A stretch of DNA of 58,740 nucleotides, from positions 1 through 58,740 of the forward strand of contig JAFAAS010000066.1 of the NCBI GenBank assembly GCA_023426435.1, given 5' to 3'. The position numbers and the translations under genes were made by a program. The notes under the pieces are model-generated. The model made no database searches. It worked only from the letters and a program-made list of their open reading frames with translations, and was not told the origin of the DNA. This DNA is from Verrucomicrobiota bacterium. Its GTDB lineage: Bacteria; Verrucomicrobiota; Verrucomicrobiia; Opitutales; Opitutaceae. Numbering within the stretch: position 1 is the first letter of the stretch; the number at the start of each line of letters is the position of its first letter. This document shows positions 16,934 through 25,315 of the stretch, piece after piece.

Positions 16934-17043
16934 GGTGGGGAAGAAAGCGCTCCGGACGCTACACGCCAGCCGCTCCTCCGCTAATCCGCTCTAGGGGGAC
17001 AGTTCGAATGGTAGGGCGAGGCGTCCCGCCGAGCCGCGCCCGT

Positions 17044-17191
17044 GCAGGAAGCTCCAAGCACCAAGATCCAAGCTCCAGAGAACCTCCAGTTTCCAACTTC
17101 CAACCCACCGCTCCACCCTTCTCCCCACCCGTCGATCTTTGGTTTTTGAACCTTCTCTGGAGCTTGGATCTTGGTCCTTGGAGCTTCCCGC
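17044..17191. repeat. 39-base inverted repeat pair (GGAGCTTGGATCTTGG type)
   Basis: 17044-17082 is the reverse complement of 17153-17191 with two differences. The core word is T-C-T-G-G-A-G-C-T-T-G-G-A-T-C-T-T-G-G. The 70-base spacer has its own short repeated T-T-C-C-A-A-C words. The structure (terminal inverted repeats, no coding content, about 148 bp) resembles a small non-autonomous mobile element or REP doublet. Confidence 0.8.
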
Positions 17192-17225
17192 CGCCACCGG
17201 CGGCGGGTCATTCGGACTCTCCGAA
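17187..17225. promoter_or_regulatory. Two palindromes in the lacI leader
   Basis: CCCGCCGCC (17187-17195) and GGCGGCGGG (17199-17207) form a perfect 9-bp GC hairpin. Directly after it, TTCGGA-CTC-TCCGAA (17211-17225) is a perfect palindrome of LacI-operator style. The latter shares 14 bases with 5803-5816. Position about 50-60 bases before the lacI start fits autoregulation. Confidence 0.5.
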
Positions 17226-17276
17226 TTTTCATTGCCCCTCCGGCCGCCCCGCCGGATTTTCGCCGACTTCACCGCC

Positions 17277-18296
17277 ATGGCCGCCCCCACCCTGCGCACG
17301 CTCGCTCGTTCCCTCGGTCTTTCCCGCACCACCGTCTCCGACGCCCTTCGCGGCTCACCCCGCGTAAATCCCGACACCGTCGCCCGCGTCCGCGCCGCCG
17401 CCGAAGCCGCCGGCTACCAGCGCAACCCGCTCACCGGCGCCGTCATGTCCCTCCTCCGTCGCTCGCGCGGTCAACAATTCCGCGGCGTCCTCGCCGCCCT
17501 CGAGGTCGTCGAGCCCGGCCGCCCGTCCCACGCCGTCCGCTACAACGAATCCCTCCTCGCCGGCATCTCCGAACGCGCCAACGAGCTCGGCTTCAAGGTC
17601 GAGCGTTTCGAAATCGGCCCCCAGGGCGTGCGTCTCAACCGTTTGGATACAATCCTCCACACGCGCGGCATCCAGGGCATCGTCGTCCTGCCCGCGTCGG
17701 GCTTTCCCGACCTCTCGCCGCTGTCGTGGACGCGCTACACCGCCGTTTACGCCGACTACTTCATCGATCATCCGCCACTCCACTGCGTCTGCTCCGATCA
17801 CTACCGCTCCATGGTCGGACTCCTCCAGGAACTCCACGCCCGCGGCTACCGCCGGCCGGGGCTCTTCATGGAGATCACTCACGACGAACGCCTCCACTTC
17901 CGCTGGGAAGGCGCCTTCCTCGCCCTCCAAAAATACCTGCCCGAAACCACCGCCGTCCCCGCGCTCCGCATGAAGTCCATCGCACGCGCCGAATTCGAAG
18001 CGTGGTTCAAGAAATACAAACCCGACGTCGTGCTGGGCCACTCGCCCGAAGCCATCGGTTGGATGAAATCCGCCGGCGCCAAAATCCCCAAGACCCACGC
18101 GTTCGTCTGCCTCAACTCCCTTCGCTGCGAAGACGAATGCGCCGCCCTCGATCTCCGCAGTTCCCTCCTCGGTGCGCGTTGCGCCGAACTCGTCATCGGA
18201 CAACTCCTCCACAACGAATTCGGCGTTCCCGACCAGCCTTCGCTCACCACCATCCCCGCCATCCTCCGCGAAGGCCCGACCTTGCGCACGCGCTGA
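17277..18296 (+). CDS. LacI family transcriptional regulator
   Basis: A 339-residue regulator. Residues 1-50 are a LacI helix-turn-helix plus hinge helix (T-L-R-T-L-A-R-S-L-G-L-S-R-T-T-V-S-D-A-L-R-G beginning at residue 5 in two parts, then V-N-P-D-T-V-A-R-V and A-A-G-Y-Q-R-N-P). The rest is a periplasmic-binding-protein-like effector domain (G-I-V-V-L-P-A-S-G-F, then V-C-S-D-H-Y-R-S-M). It should repress sugar genes until a sugar effector binds. ATG 17277 is chosen because the HTH begins there; the frame is open to 17139 through repeats. Divergent position from rhaM and a shared palindrome with the GH42/GH105 region suggest it controls the rhamnogalacturonan block (inference). It is convergent with ppc. 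Confidence 0.93.
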   Translation: MAAPTLRTLARSLGLSRTTVSDALRGSPRVNPDTVARVRAAAEAAGYQRNPLTGAVMSLLRRSRGQQFRGVLAALEVVEPGRPSHAVRYNESLLAGISERANELGFKVERFEIGPQGVRLNRLDTILHTRGIQGIVVLPASGFPDLSPLSWTRYTAVYADYFIDHPPLHCVCSDHYRSMVGLLQELHARGYRRPGLFMEITHDERLHFRWEGAFLALQKYLPETTAVPALRMKSIARAEFEAWFKKYKPDVVLGHSPEAIGWMKSAGAKIPKTHAFVCLNSLRCEDECAALDLRSSLLGARCAELVIGQLLHNEFGVPDQPSLTTIPAILREGPTLRTR

Positions 18297-18343
18297 CGCT
18301 CTCGCGCACCCCGCCCGCGCGCGCGTGTCCAACACCGCCACGC

Positions 18344-21094
18344 TCACCCCGTGTTTCGCAATCCCGCCGCAATGCAGTTCAACGTGAGCAGGAGCTGCGT
18401 CTGATCCGCCGGCGTCGCGCTTCCTTCGCGCAACCGCTTCAACAGCTTCACCTGCAACCGGTGCACTTCCTTGATCGCCGGAAATCGCAGCGTCCGCACG
18501 GCCGCGACCGCCGGCACCAACGCCTCCACCGCCGGCTTCCCCGTCACCTCCCGCAGCGCCGCCAGCGTCCGCTCGTGCTCCGCGCGGATCGCTCCAAAAA
18601 TCCGCTCGCGCGCCTCTCCCGCTTCGAAAATCTCCGCATACCACCGCGCGACTTCCATGTCCGCCGTCAACACGCTCGCCGCCAGCGAACGCACCAGGTT
18701 CGCAAAGAACCGCCACTCGCCCTCCATCTTTTGCAATCTCCGCTTCCGCTCCGGATCGGACAACGCGCGCTGCAGCGCCGCGCCCGCCCCATACCAGCCC
18801 GAAATGCCGTGACGATTCTGCGTCCACGAAAACACCCACGGAATCGCCCGTAGATCCGCCACGCCTTTCGTCGCCTTCCGCTTCGCCGGCCGCGAGCCGA
18901 GGTTCAGTTGCCCCACCCATTCGATCGGAGTCGTCGCCAGAAAATACGCGACGAAATCCGGATCGTCCACCAGCGCCCGATACGCGCGATCCGCATCGCC
19001 CGCGAGTCGTTCCATCTCCTCCGCGAACTCCGGCACGAACTCCGCCGGCGCCAGTTCGTTCTCCAAGCTCGCCGCCATCACGCTCCCCACCAGACGCCGC
19101 AAATGATACAGCGCCGTCTCCCGATTCGCATACTTCGACGAAATCACTTCGCCTTGCTCCGTGATCTTGATCCGCCCCGCGAGCGTCCGCGGCGGCAGTC
19201 CGAAAATCGTCCGATCCGCCGGCCCTCCGCCTCGCGAAATCGATCCGCCCGTCCCGTGGAAAAACTTCAGCACATAGCCGTGCGACGCCGCCATTCGCAC
19301 CAGCCGATCCTGCGCTTTGTAAAGCTCCCACGCAGCCGCCATCAGCCCGCCATCCTTGTTCGAATCCGAATAGCCAATCATCACCTGCTGCATCCGGCCT
19401 CGCGCCTCCAGTCGCGCCCGCACCGGTTCGCACCCGAAGAGCGCCTCCGTGATCTGCGGCGCCCGCCGCAGGTCCTCGATCGTTTCGAAAAGCGGCACGA
19501 CCGACAGCTCGCAAACGCCGTTCTGAAACGCGCCCACTTCCTTCAAAAACAAATACGCGACGAGCAGATCGGAAACATCGCGCGTCATCGAAACGATATA
19601 CGATCCCAGGCTCTCCGGATCGATCTCCCGCCGCGCCCAGGGCACCGCCCGAAACGTTTCAATCACCTCATTCGTCCCCGGCGAAAAGGTGTGCCACTCC
19701 GCGATCAACGGCCGCGTCGATCCGATCTCCTCCAACAACCACGCTCGTCGCTCGCTTTCGTTCATCGCCGCATACGACCGGCCCGTTGCCGTCCGGCAGA
19801 CTTCGTCCATCGCCTTCTCCAACACGCCGCTGTTCTCGCGCAAATCGAGTCGCGCGAGATGAAATCCAAAGGTCTTGATCCGCACGTCGAGCGGCCGCAG
19901 CCACGCCTCCGCCGCATCGCGCCCGCCAAACTCCTCCAAGCTGCGCCGCAGGATCGCGATGTCTCCCAGGAACTCCGCACTCGCGCGATACGCGTGCCGC
20001 GGCCAGCCGCTCCGCGGCCCTCCTCCGTGCAATGCCTCGCGCCGCGCCTCCAAACGCCGGCGCACCGCACCCAGCTTCTGCCGATAGGGCTCGTGCGGAT
20101 TTCGCGCCGAAATCTCGCTCCAGCCCGGGATCGTTTCCGCGTCGTTTTGCAACGACGCCGAAAACTCGTCCGACACCGCGACGCGGTGAATCGAATGCGC
20201 AAACACCCCGATCAGCGTATCCACGTCCGCGATATACTGGTCGAGAATGAAGGTCGCATGCCGCAACAGCGTTCGACGCGTCACGTCCGCCGTGACAAAT
20301 GGATTCCCGTCACGATCTCCGCCGCGCCAGCTCGAAAACTGCAGCAGCGCCGGAACATCGAACCGAACCCCCGGCAACTCCTCCGCCAGCACGTGATACA
20401 GATCGCTGATCACCGAGGGCACGAGGGGATAGAAGGTCTCGCGAAAATAGAACAATCCATTCTCCACCTCGTCCGCCACCCGCGGCTTCTCCAGGTAGAT
20501 GTCCCCGGTCTGCCACAACACTTCGATGTCCGCTCTCAGTCGCTTTTCCTCTTCGCGACGCTCCTCCGCGCCAAGATCGCGCGAAAGCCGGTCGAGCGAA
20601 CGATAAATCCGTTGATGCACCTCAAGCACCGTCACCCGCTTCGCCTCCGTCGGATGCGCCGTCAGCACGGGCTGAATCTCGAAACGGCCCAAAAACGCCG
20701 CGATCTGCTCCGTCGTCGCACCTCGTTTCAAAAGATTGCGGACGATCGATCGAAACGACCACCGGATCGTCGTCGCCTCGTTCAGCCGCCCCGTCGCCGG
20801 CGGTTCGCCGATCTTCCGCCGCAACTGCGATCCCTGAAACTCCTCGGCGATGTTCAACAGGTGAAACACGATCGAGCGCGCCTGAATCGCCGCCTCGACA
20901 CTGCGGGGATTGTCGCTGTCGACCGGTGTGATCTCCAACGCCCCTCCTCCCGTATCCACCCAACGGATTCGTCGTTCGCTCGCCTCCGGCTGCCGTTCGA
21001 GGAACTCGGCAAACACGCGCACCAGGCGGCGAGATTCCTCTATCAGCGCGTCAGGATCCAACACGCCTCCGGATTCGAGCAGATTGATCGACAT
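18344..21094 (-). CDS. ppc: Phosphoenolpyruvate carboxylase
   Basis: A 916-residue protein of the expected size for bacterial PEP carboxylase, which adds bicarbonate to phosphoenolpyruvate to make oxaloacetate and refill the TCA cycle. The signature segments are all present: V-L-T-A-H-P-T-E-A (catalytic His), W-R-G-G-D-R-D-G-N-P, G-Y-S-D-S-N-K-D-G-G (catalytic Lys), F-H-G-T-G-G-S-I-S-R-G-G-G-P, the F-S-W-T-Q-N-R segment, and the N-C-I-A-A-G-L-R-N-T-G C-terminus that ends at the active site. Unusually, T replaces R in the common F-H-G-R-G-G loop; some family groups carry Thr there. The start is uncertain: ATG 21094 is given, and ATG 21142 would add 16 residues. Confidence 0.96.
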   Translation of the reverse strand: MSINLLESGGVLDPDALIEESRRLVRVFAEFLERQPEASERRIRWVDTGGGALEITPVDSDNPRSVEAAIQARSIVFHLLNIAEEFQGSQLRRKIGEPPATGRLNEATTIRWSFRSIVRNLLKRGATTEQIAAFLGRFEIQPVLTAHPTEAKRVTVLEVHQRIYRSLDRLSRDLGAEERREEEKRLRADIEVLWQTGDIYLEKPRVADEVENGLFYFRETFYPLVPSVISDLYHVLAEELPGVRFDVPALLQFSSWRGGDRDGNPFVTADVTRRTLLRHATFILDQYIADVDTLIGVFAHSIHRVAVSDEFSASLQNDAETIPGWSEISARNPHEPYRQKLGAVRRRLEARREALHGGGPRSGWPRHAYRASAEFLGDIAILRRSLEEFGGRDAAEAWLRPLDVRIKTFGFHLARLDLRENSGVLEKAMDEVCRTATGRSYAAMNESERRAWLLEEIGSTRPLIAEWHTFSPGTNEVIETFRAVPWARREIDPESLGSYIVSMTRDVSDLLVAYLFLKEVGAFQNGVCELSVVPLFETIEDLRRAPQITEALFGCEPVRARLEARGRMQQVMIGYSDSNKDGGLMAAAWELYKAQDRLVRMAASHGYVLKFFHGTGGSISRGGGPADRTIFGLPPRTLAGRIKITEQGEVISSKYANRETALYHLRRLVGSVMAASLENELAPAEFVPEFAEEMERLAGDADRAYRALVDDPDFVAYFLATTPIEWVGQLNLGSRPAKRKATKGVADLRAIPWVFSWTQNRHGISGWYGAGAALQRALSDPERKRRLQKMEGEWRFFANLVRSLAASVLTADMEVARWYAEIFEAGEARERIFGAIRAEHERTLAALREVTGKPAVEALVPAVAAVRTLRFPAIKEVHRLQVKLLKRLREGSATPADQTQLLLTLNCIAAGLRNTG

Positions 21095-21232
21095 GGCTAC
21101 ATTCGCCGGCGCCACAACCGTTGCAGCGCAGGTGCGCGCCACCGTGCCATCAACCGCTTGGGCCGCAAGCAGCCCGACGCACTAACGTGAGAAGAGCTCG
21201 AGCGTCTTCGCCTCGGACACCGCCGAATCCCC

Positions 21233-21631
21233 TCAGTCTTCTTCGTCCTGCCCCACCACGCCGCCATTGGCCGGCAGCCGATTCGGCAGGAACCAGAAAT
21301 ACAACATCAGCCACCAACTCCAGCAGCTGCGATAAAGCAGGATGGGCACCACCGTGCATCCGATCACCGCCAGCACCGTGGCCGCCGTCCACGAGATCGC
21401 TCCCGCCGCCCCCGCCACAATCGCCGGTATCACGAAGACGAACGACGCCACCGAATAGTTCAACACCCACGGACCGAGGAAAAAACCTTCGCCGCGATCG
21501 AAGCCCGTGCCACAACTCGGACACCGCCGCCGAATCCGCAACGACCGCGGCGGAAAGAGCGTGCGCTCGCCGCAATTTGGACACCGATGCGCCAACCCTC
21601 GCGCAATGATCTGGTTCTTTTCGACGTGCAT
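21233..21631 (-). CDS. DUF983 family zinc-ribbon membrane protein
   Basis: A 132-residue protein. The N-terminus has two CxxC pairs forming a zinc ribbon (C-P-N-C-G-E-R-T-L-F and C-P-S-C-G-T-G-F), followed by two transmembrane segments (V-A-S-F-V-F-V-I-P-A-I-V-A-G-A-A and A-T-V-L-A-V-I-G-C-T-V-V-P-I-L-L), as in DUF983. The family is found near respiratory genes in some genomes, but its function is not established. The first residues M-H-V-E-K-N-Q-I make a natural start. The stop lies 92 bases downstream of the opposite end of ppc's start region. Confidence 0.88.
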   Translation of the reverse strand: MHVEKNQIIARGLAHRCPNCGERTLFPPRSLRIRRRCPSCGTGFDRGEGFFLGPWVLNYSVASFVFVIPAIVAGAAGAISWTAATVLAVIGCTVVPILLYRSCWSWWLMLYFWFLPNRLPANGGVVGQDEED

Positions 21632-21753
21632 GCCCCCACGCTATGCCATTCGCCGCCCGCTGCAAAGCTTTCGCCCCAGAGTATCGCCGGCCCAAACCCT
21701 CCGCCGCCGCGCTCAGTTCCGCCGCCGATCGTCGTGGGCGCGAACCTCTCCTC

Positions 21754-22563
21754 CTATTCGAAGCGGAACGAATACAACTTCGTGCGCGTCGAGCGAAACT
21801 CCAGAGACAGCGTGCGCCCCACCAGCGATGAAAGATCGGCACCTTTGCTCCACGCGACCGTCGCCGAGGTGCCATTGTATTCGAGCGGGATCCCCGCGGT
21901 CCATTCGCGACACAGCAATTCCACCTCGAACTCCTCGAATTGAGCCGTGGAGTTCGTCGTGAACCGCACCTGCCGCGTCGCACCGCTCGACACCGGCGCC
22001 AGCAGCGCGCCGTCCATCGTGACCGCGTTCATGCGGGACGCCATGCCTCGGATCGACGCCGCGCTGCGTTCATTGTCTTCACCAATGGTCGCCGCGACAC
22101 CCGGCAAACGCATGAAAACTTCACCGGGATTCTGACTCGCCAGCGCGCCAAACGCATCGGTCGCCGCCGCCGAAATCAAGTTCGTCGAATTCCGCTGACG
22201 CGTGATCGCCGCCGCATGGCCTTCCGCTTCCGTGGTGACCTGGATCGTCTGGAGGCGAAGCACCTCGGAATCCATTTGAAACCGCACCGGCGCCAGCCCG
22301 CCGGCGTCGACCGTCAGCGTGCGCTCCTGCGGATCGAGGCCCGTGTGGGAAACCAGCACGCGATGCGAACCAGCCGGCACGTCCCGGAATTCGAAACGGC
22401 CGAGATCGTCCGTCAGCGTCGTGCGACCGAGCTCCGGCAGCGCCACCGTCGCGCCGGCCTGCGCCACCAGTAAACTCGGCAACGAGCACGCCGCCAGGCC
22501 GCACGCAAGGCCCAAGATGCGCGCGAGGTGTGATGAAAACGCGGATACACTTCCGCGCCCCAC
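21754..22563 (-). pseudogene. Truncated TonB receptor fused to a glycosidase C-terminus
   Basis: From a GTG at 22563 (no clear Shine-Dalgarno) the 269-residue frame has a signal-like stretch ending L-L-V-A-Q, then joins abruptly into a carboxypeptidase-regulatory-like domain (A-T-V-A-L-P-E-L-G-R-T-T-L-T-D-D, F-R-D-V-P-A-G-S-H-R) and a TonB plug domain (N-P-G-E-V-F-M-R-L-P-G-V, A-A-S-I-R-G-M-A-S-R-M-N-A-V-T-M-D-G-A). Where the beta barrel should begin, at about nucleotides 21900-21930, it switches to about 50 residues (I-P-L-E-Y-N-G-T, then L-Y-S-F-R-F-E at the end) typical of the C-terminal tail of GH32/sialidase-like glycosidases. A receptor cannot function without its barrel. The frame stays open across the junction, so a large in-frame deletion between two former genes is the likely origin. 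The frame continues upstream to 22860 but is not protein-like. Confidence 0.7.
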
Positions 22564-22852
22564 AAAAAGAGGACCCCGGGGCCGAAGGGGGATTTTTCCA
22601 TAGGCTTGCGTCTGGGAAAGGCGCCATCGCGGGCTCACCGCCCGCACAACACACGTTCCCCAGGCAGCCACTCGCCCCACACGCCCTTTTCGATCTCTGC
22701 GCGGAGATAAGCTGCGGTTTGAGTAACAAGAGAAACGCGTTGGGGTATGCCGGGCACGGGGACGGGCAACAAAGCCAAACGATTTTTTCAAGCAATCACC
22801 TTCGCTCTGCGCACGCCCCACCTCCCGAAGAGCGTCCTCCCGCCTCGCGCCT
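22564..22852. other. Intergenic region after the MFS gene
   Basis: No gene, hairpin with T tract or tRNA is seen. It separates the last gene of the 11-gene set from the chimeric receptor remnant and would hold any promoter of the remnant. Confidence 0.4.
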
Positions 22853-24136
22853 TCACGCACCTTCCGGCGCTTCCACGTAGCGATCGCGTTGAAAGGTGAA
22901 GACCCGCGCCACCAACGCCGCGATGCTGCCCGCCGTGTAAGTCACCGCGAGCGCCGCGAAGCCGATCGACGCGCCGCGGGTGTTGCCAAACGCCTCACAG
23001 AGATGCCCGAAAATCCACGGCGCCGTCGAACCGAGCAGATACACGGTCATCACTTGCACGCTCAACACCGACGACCGGAACCGCGGCGCAATCACATCGA
23101 ACAACGCCGCCGGCGTATTCGCCTGATAAAAGCCCTGGCACAATCCGAGCATCACCATGCCCGCGCAGGTGAGCACCAGCGTCGGCGCAAACGCCACCAG
23201 CAGAATCGCCGGCACGCACAAAATCATCGCGCCCGCGTCGAGCTCGAGACGAAACCCCGGACGATGCTTCACCATCCGATCCGACCAAAGCCCGCCCAAC
23301 AACACGCCTCCCATCGCCGCCAGATAAACCGAGCTCATCGCCAGCGAACCGGCCTTCGTCATCGATAATCCAAATTTGTCCTGCAGGAACACCGGCGCCC
23401 ACACGACGTAAGCATTGAACTGCAGCACCACCGCGAGATACCCCGCCGTGATCAGCGCCGCCGTGCGCGTCTTCACCAGGAGCTTCAACGCCGTCACCGG
23501 CCCGAGTTTTTCTTTCACCGTCCGCGTCACCACCGGCGCCGGACGCATCCGGAACATCAGGAAAACACCCAACACCAACCCCGCGCCACCGAAGATCGTA
23601 AACGCCGCCCGCCACCCGAGCTTCTGCCCGATATATCCGGCGACAAGCCCGCTCGTCATCATCGCGATGTAGAGCGTCGTCTGGTGAATCGACATCGCCA
23701 ACGTGCGCGTCTGCTGGTGATACGACGCGATCAACGGATACGCCGACGGCGTATAAAACGCCTCCGCGCCGCCCGTCGCCACGCTGCGCAACAGGATCAG
23801 CCCGATCACGCCACCCGCGAATCCCGTGCAGAGCGTCGCCGCACTCCAACAAATCAGCGCGCCAATGATCACCCACTTTCGATTGCACGAATCACCGACG
23901 TATCCCGCCACCGGCATCATCGCCGCCATCACCACGAAAAAAATCGTGCCGATCAGGCCGACCTGACTCTGCGCGAGATTCAGGTCCTTCATGATGTCCG
24001 ACAACACCACGCCGAAAATCGCGCGGTCCGCCTGGTGCAGGAAAAACACCATGCACAACATCGCCAACAGCTCCCACTTGTAGCGGTCCTTCGTCGCGGC
24101 CGGAGCGCCGCCCACCATCGTCGTTGCCGTGCTCAT
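22853..24136 (-). CDS. MFS transporter, sugar-acid (ACS) family
   Basis: A 427-residue protein with about 12 transmembrane segments. It has the MFS loop G-Y-V-G-D-S-C-N-R-K between helices 2 and 3, Q-A-D-R-A-I-F-G-V-V-L in helix 1, and the mid-protein linker F-R-M-R-P-A-P. This is the pattern of anion:cation symporters such as hexuronate and galactonate carriers. It probably imports a sugar acid or related sugar with protons across the inner membrane. Its ATG overlaps the stop of the dehydratase gene by ATGA, so translation is coupled. The frame continues upstream (24661) only as an antisense-like artefact of the dehydratase gene. Last gene of the operon. Confidence 0.9.
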   Translation of the reverse strand: MSTATTMVGGAPAATKDRYKWELLAMLCMVFFLHQADRAIFGVVLSDIMKDLNLAQSQVGLIGTIFFVVMAAMMPVAGYVGDSCNRKWVIIGALICWSAATLCTGFAGGVIGLILLRSVATGGAEAFYTPSAYPLIASYHQQTRTLAMSIHQTTLYIAMMTSGLVAGYIGQKLGWRAAFTIFGGAGLVLGVFLMFRMRPAPVVTRTVKEKLGPVTALKLLVKTRTAALITAGYLAVVLQFNAYVVWAPVFLQDKFGLSMTKAGSLAMSSVYLAAMGGVLLGGLWSDRMVKHRPGFRLELDAGAMILCVPAILLVAFAPTLVLTCAGMVMLGLCQGFYQANTPAALFDVIAPRFRSSVLSVQVMTVYLLGSTAPWIFGHLCEAFGNTRGASIGFAALAVTYTAGSIAALVARVFTFQRDRYVEAPEGA

Positions 24137-25296
24137 CGTTTGAACCACTCCTTTGCTCCTTCCGGACGGATCGCCGTGAGATCGCCGCGATAATGACGCA
24201 ACCGATGCGGCTTCGGCGGATGCTTGAGCAGCTCCGCTTCGTTCAACTCGATGCCCAGTCCCGGCCGCGTCGGAATCAACATGTGCCCGTCCTCCACGCG
24301 AATCTCCTCGTCGCTGATATCTCTTCGCCAAGGCACGTCGTTGATCATCGTTTCGAGCAGGAAGAAATTCGGCGTGCTCGCCGCCACATGCAGCGTCGCG
24401 ATGTTCGTGATCGGCCCCATCGGATTGTGCGGACAAAAACCGATCCCCGCCGCATCCGCCCAACCCGCCATGAGCCGGCATTCCTTGATGCTCGTCCGGC
24501 AGATATCCGGCTGGATGAAATCCGCGCAGCCGCGCGTGATGTAGTCGTGCGCCTGATACCGCGTGTAAATCCGCTCGCCCGCCGCGATCGGCACCTGCAC
24601 GCGCCGGCGCAGATGCGCGAGGCCTTCGAACAACTCCGGAAACAAGGGTTCCTCGAACCACAGGATGTTGAAGGGCTGCAGCGCCACCGCCACGCGCACC
24701 GCCGTCTCCACGTTGAACCGCCCGTGGCCTTCAATCATCAAATCGATCGAATCGCCCACCGCTTCGCGCACCGCCGCCACGCAACGAATCGCCGCGCGCA
24801 ACTCCGCCGTCGTGATGTCGCGATACATGCTGCCGAAGGGATCCCACTTCAGCGCCTTCCATCCAAGCGCCACCGCCTCGCGCGCTTTCGCCGCGAACTC
24901 CTCCGGCGTCTTCGCCGGCACAAACCACGCATTCGCATAACAGCGCACGCGATCCCGGCACTGCCCGCCCAACAACTGCCACACCGGCTGACCGAGCCAT
25001 TTCCCTTTGATGTCCCAGCACGCCATCTCGATCCCCGCCAGCGCACTCGTCAGCACCGGGCCCATTCGCCAGAACGAGTCGCGATACAAATCGTGCGTCA
25101 GGCTATCGATGTCCCGCGGATCACGCCCCAGCAACGAGGGCGTCAGATCCTCGATCATCCCCATGATCGCGTTCTCATGCAGTCCGATCGAACACTCGCC
25201 ATAGCCGTGAACGCCTTCGTCCGTCTCGATTTTGATGAACGCGAAGTTCGTTCGATACGCATCGACGAGCCACTTTTTGATTCCCGTAATTTTCAT
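24133..25296 (-). CDS. Mandelate racemase/muconate lactonizing family sugar-acid dehydratase
   Basis: A 387-residue enolase-superfamily enzyme, closest in layout to galactonate and related acid-sugar dehydratases. The N-terminal capping domain (1-125) is followed by a barrel with metal ligands E189 (I-E-G-H-G-R-F), E215 (W-F-E-E-P) and E241 (A-A-G-E-R), and with bases H191 and H290 (F-C-P-H-N). Galactonate dehydratase has Asp where this protein has E189. The reaction would be syn- or anti-dehydration of an aldonic acid to a 2-keto-3-deoxy acid, which is the substrate type of the aldolase encoded upstream. ATG 25296 is chosen over 25329 since M-K-I-T-G is the usual start. It lies 19 bases after the SDR gene and overlaps the MFS gene by 4 bases. 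Confidence 0.9.
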   Translation of the reverse strand: MKITGIKKWLVDAYRTNFAFIKIETDEGVHGYGECSIGLHENAIMGMIEDLTPSLLGRDPRDIDSLTHDLYRDSFWRMGPVLTSALAGIEMACWDIKGKWLGQPVWQLLGGQCRDRVRCYANAWFVPAKTPEEFAAKAREAVALGWKALKWDPFGSMYRDITTAELRAAIRCVAAVREAVGDSIDLMIEGHGRFNVETAVRVAVALQPFNILWFEEPLFPELFEGLAHLRRRVQVPIAAGERIYTRYQAHDYITRGCADFIQPDICRTSIKECRLMAGWADAAGIGFCPHNPMGPITNIATLHVAASTPNFFLLETMINDVPWRRDISDEEIRVEDGHMLIPTRPGLGIELNEAELLKHPPKPHRLRHYRGDLTAIRPEGAKEWFKR

Positions 25297-25315
25297 GAAA
25301 GTCTCGTTGTAGTGG

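Larger units (their letters stand above)
16934..17276. other. Divergent rhaM/lacI intergenic region, repeat-rich
   Basis: Contains a GGCGTCCCGCC-type unit (about 17011-17040), a 39-base inverted repeat pair (17044-17082 and 17153-17191), a 9-bp GC hairpin (17187-17207), and the palindrome at 17211-17225. No gene is supported. The repeats may have separated the two promoters by insertion. Confidence 0.6.

Noticed and set aside
18908..21190. A 760-codon frame antisense to ppc
   Set aside because: Arg/Pro/His-rich shadow of phosphoenolpyruvate carboxylase, whose motifs are complete on the minus strand.
24137..24661. N-terminal extension of the MFS transporter to 602 residues
   Set aside because: The extension is coded opposite frame inside the dehydratase gene and is not transporter-like; the ATG at 24136 forms an ATGA overlap.
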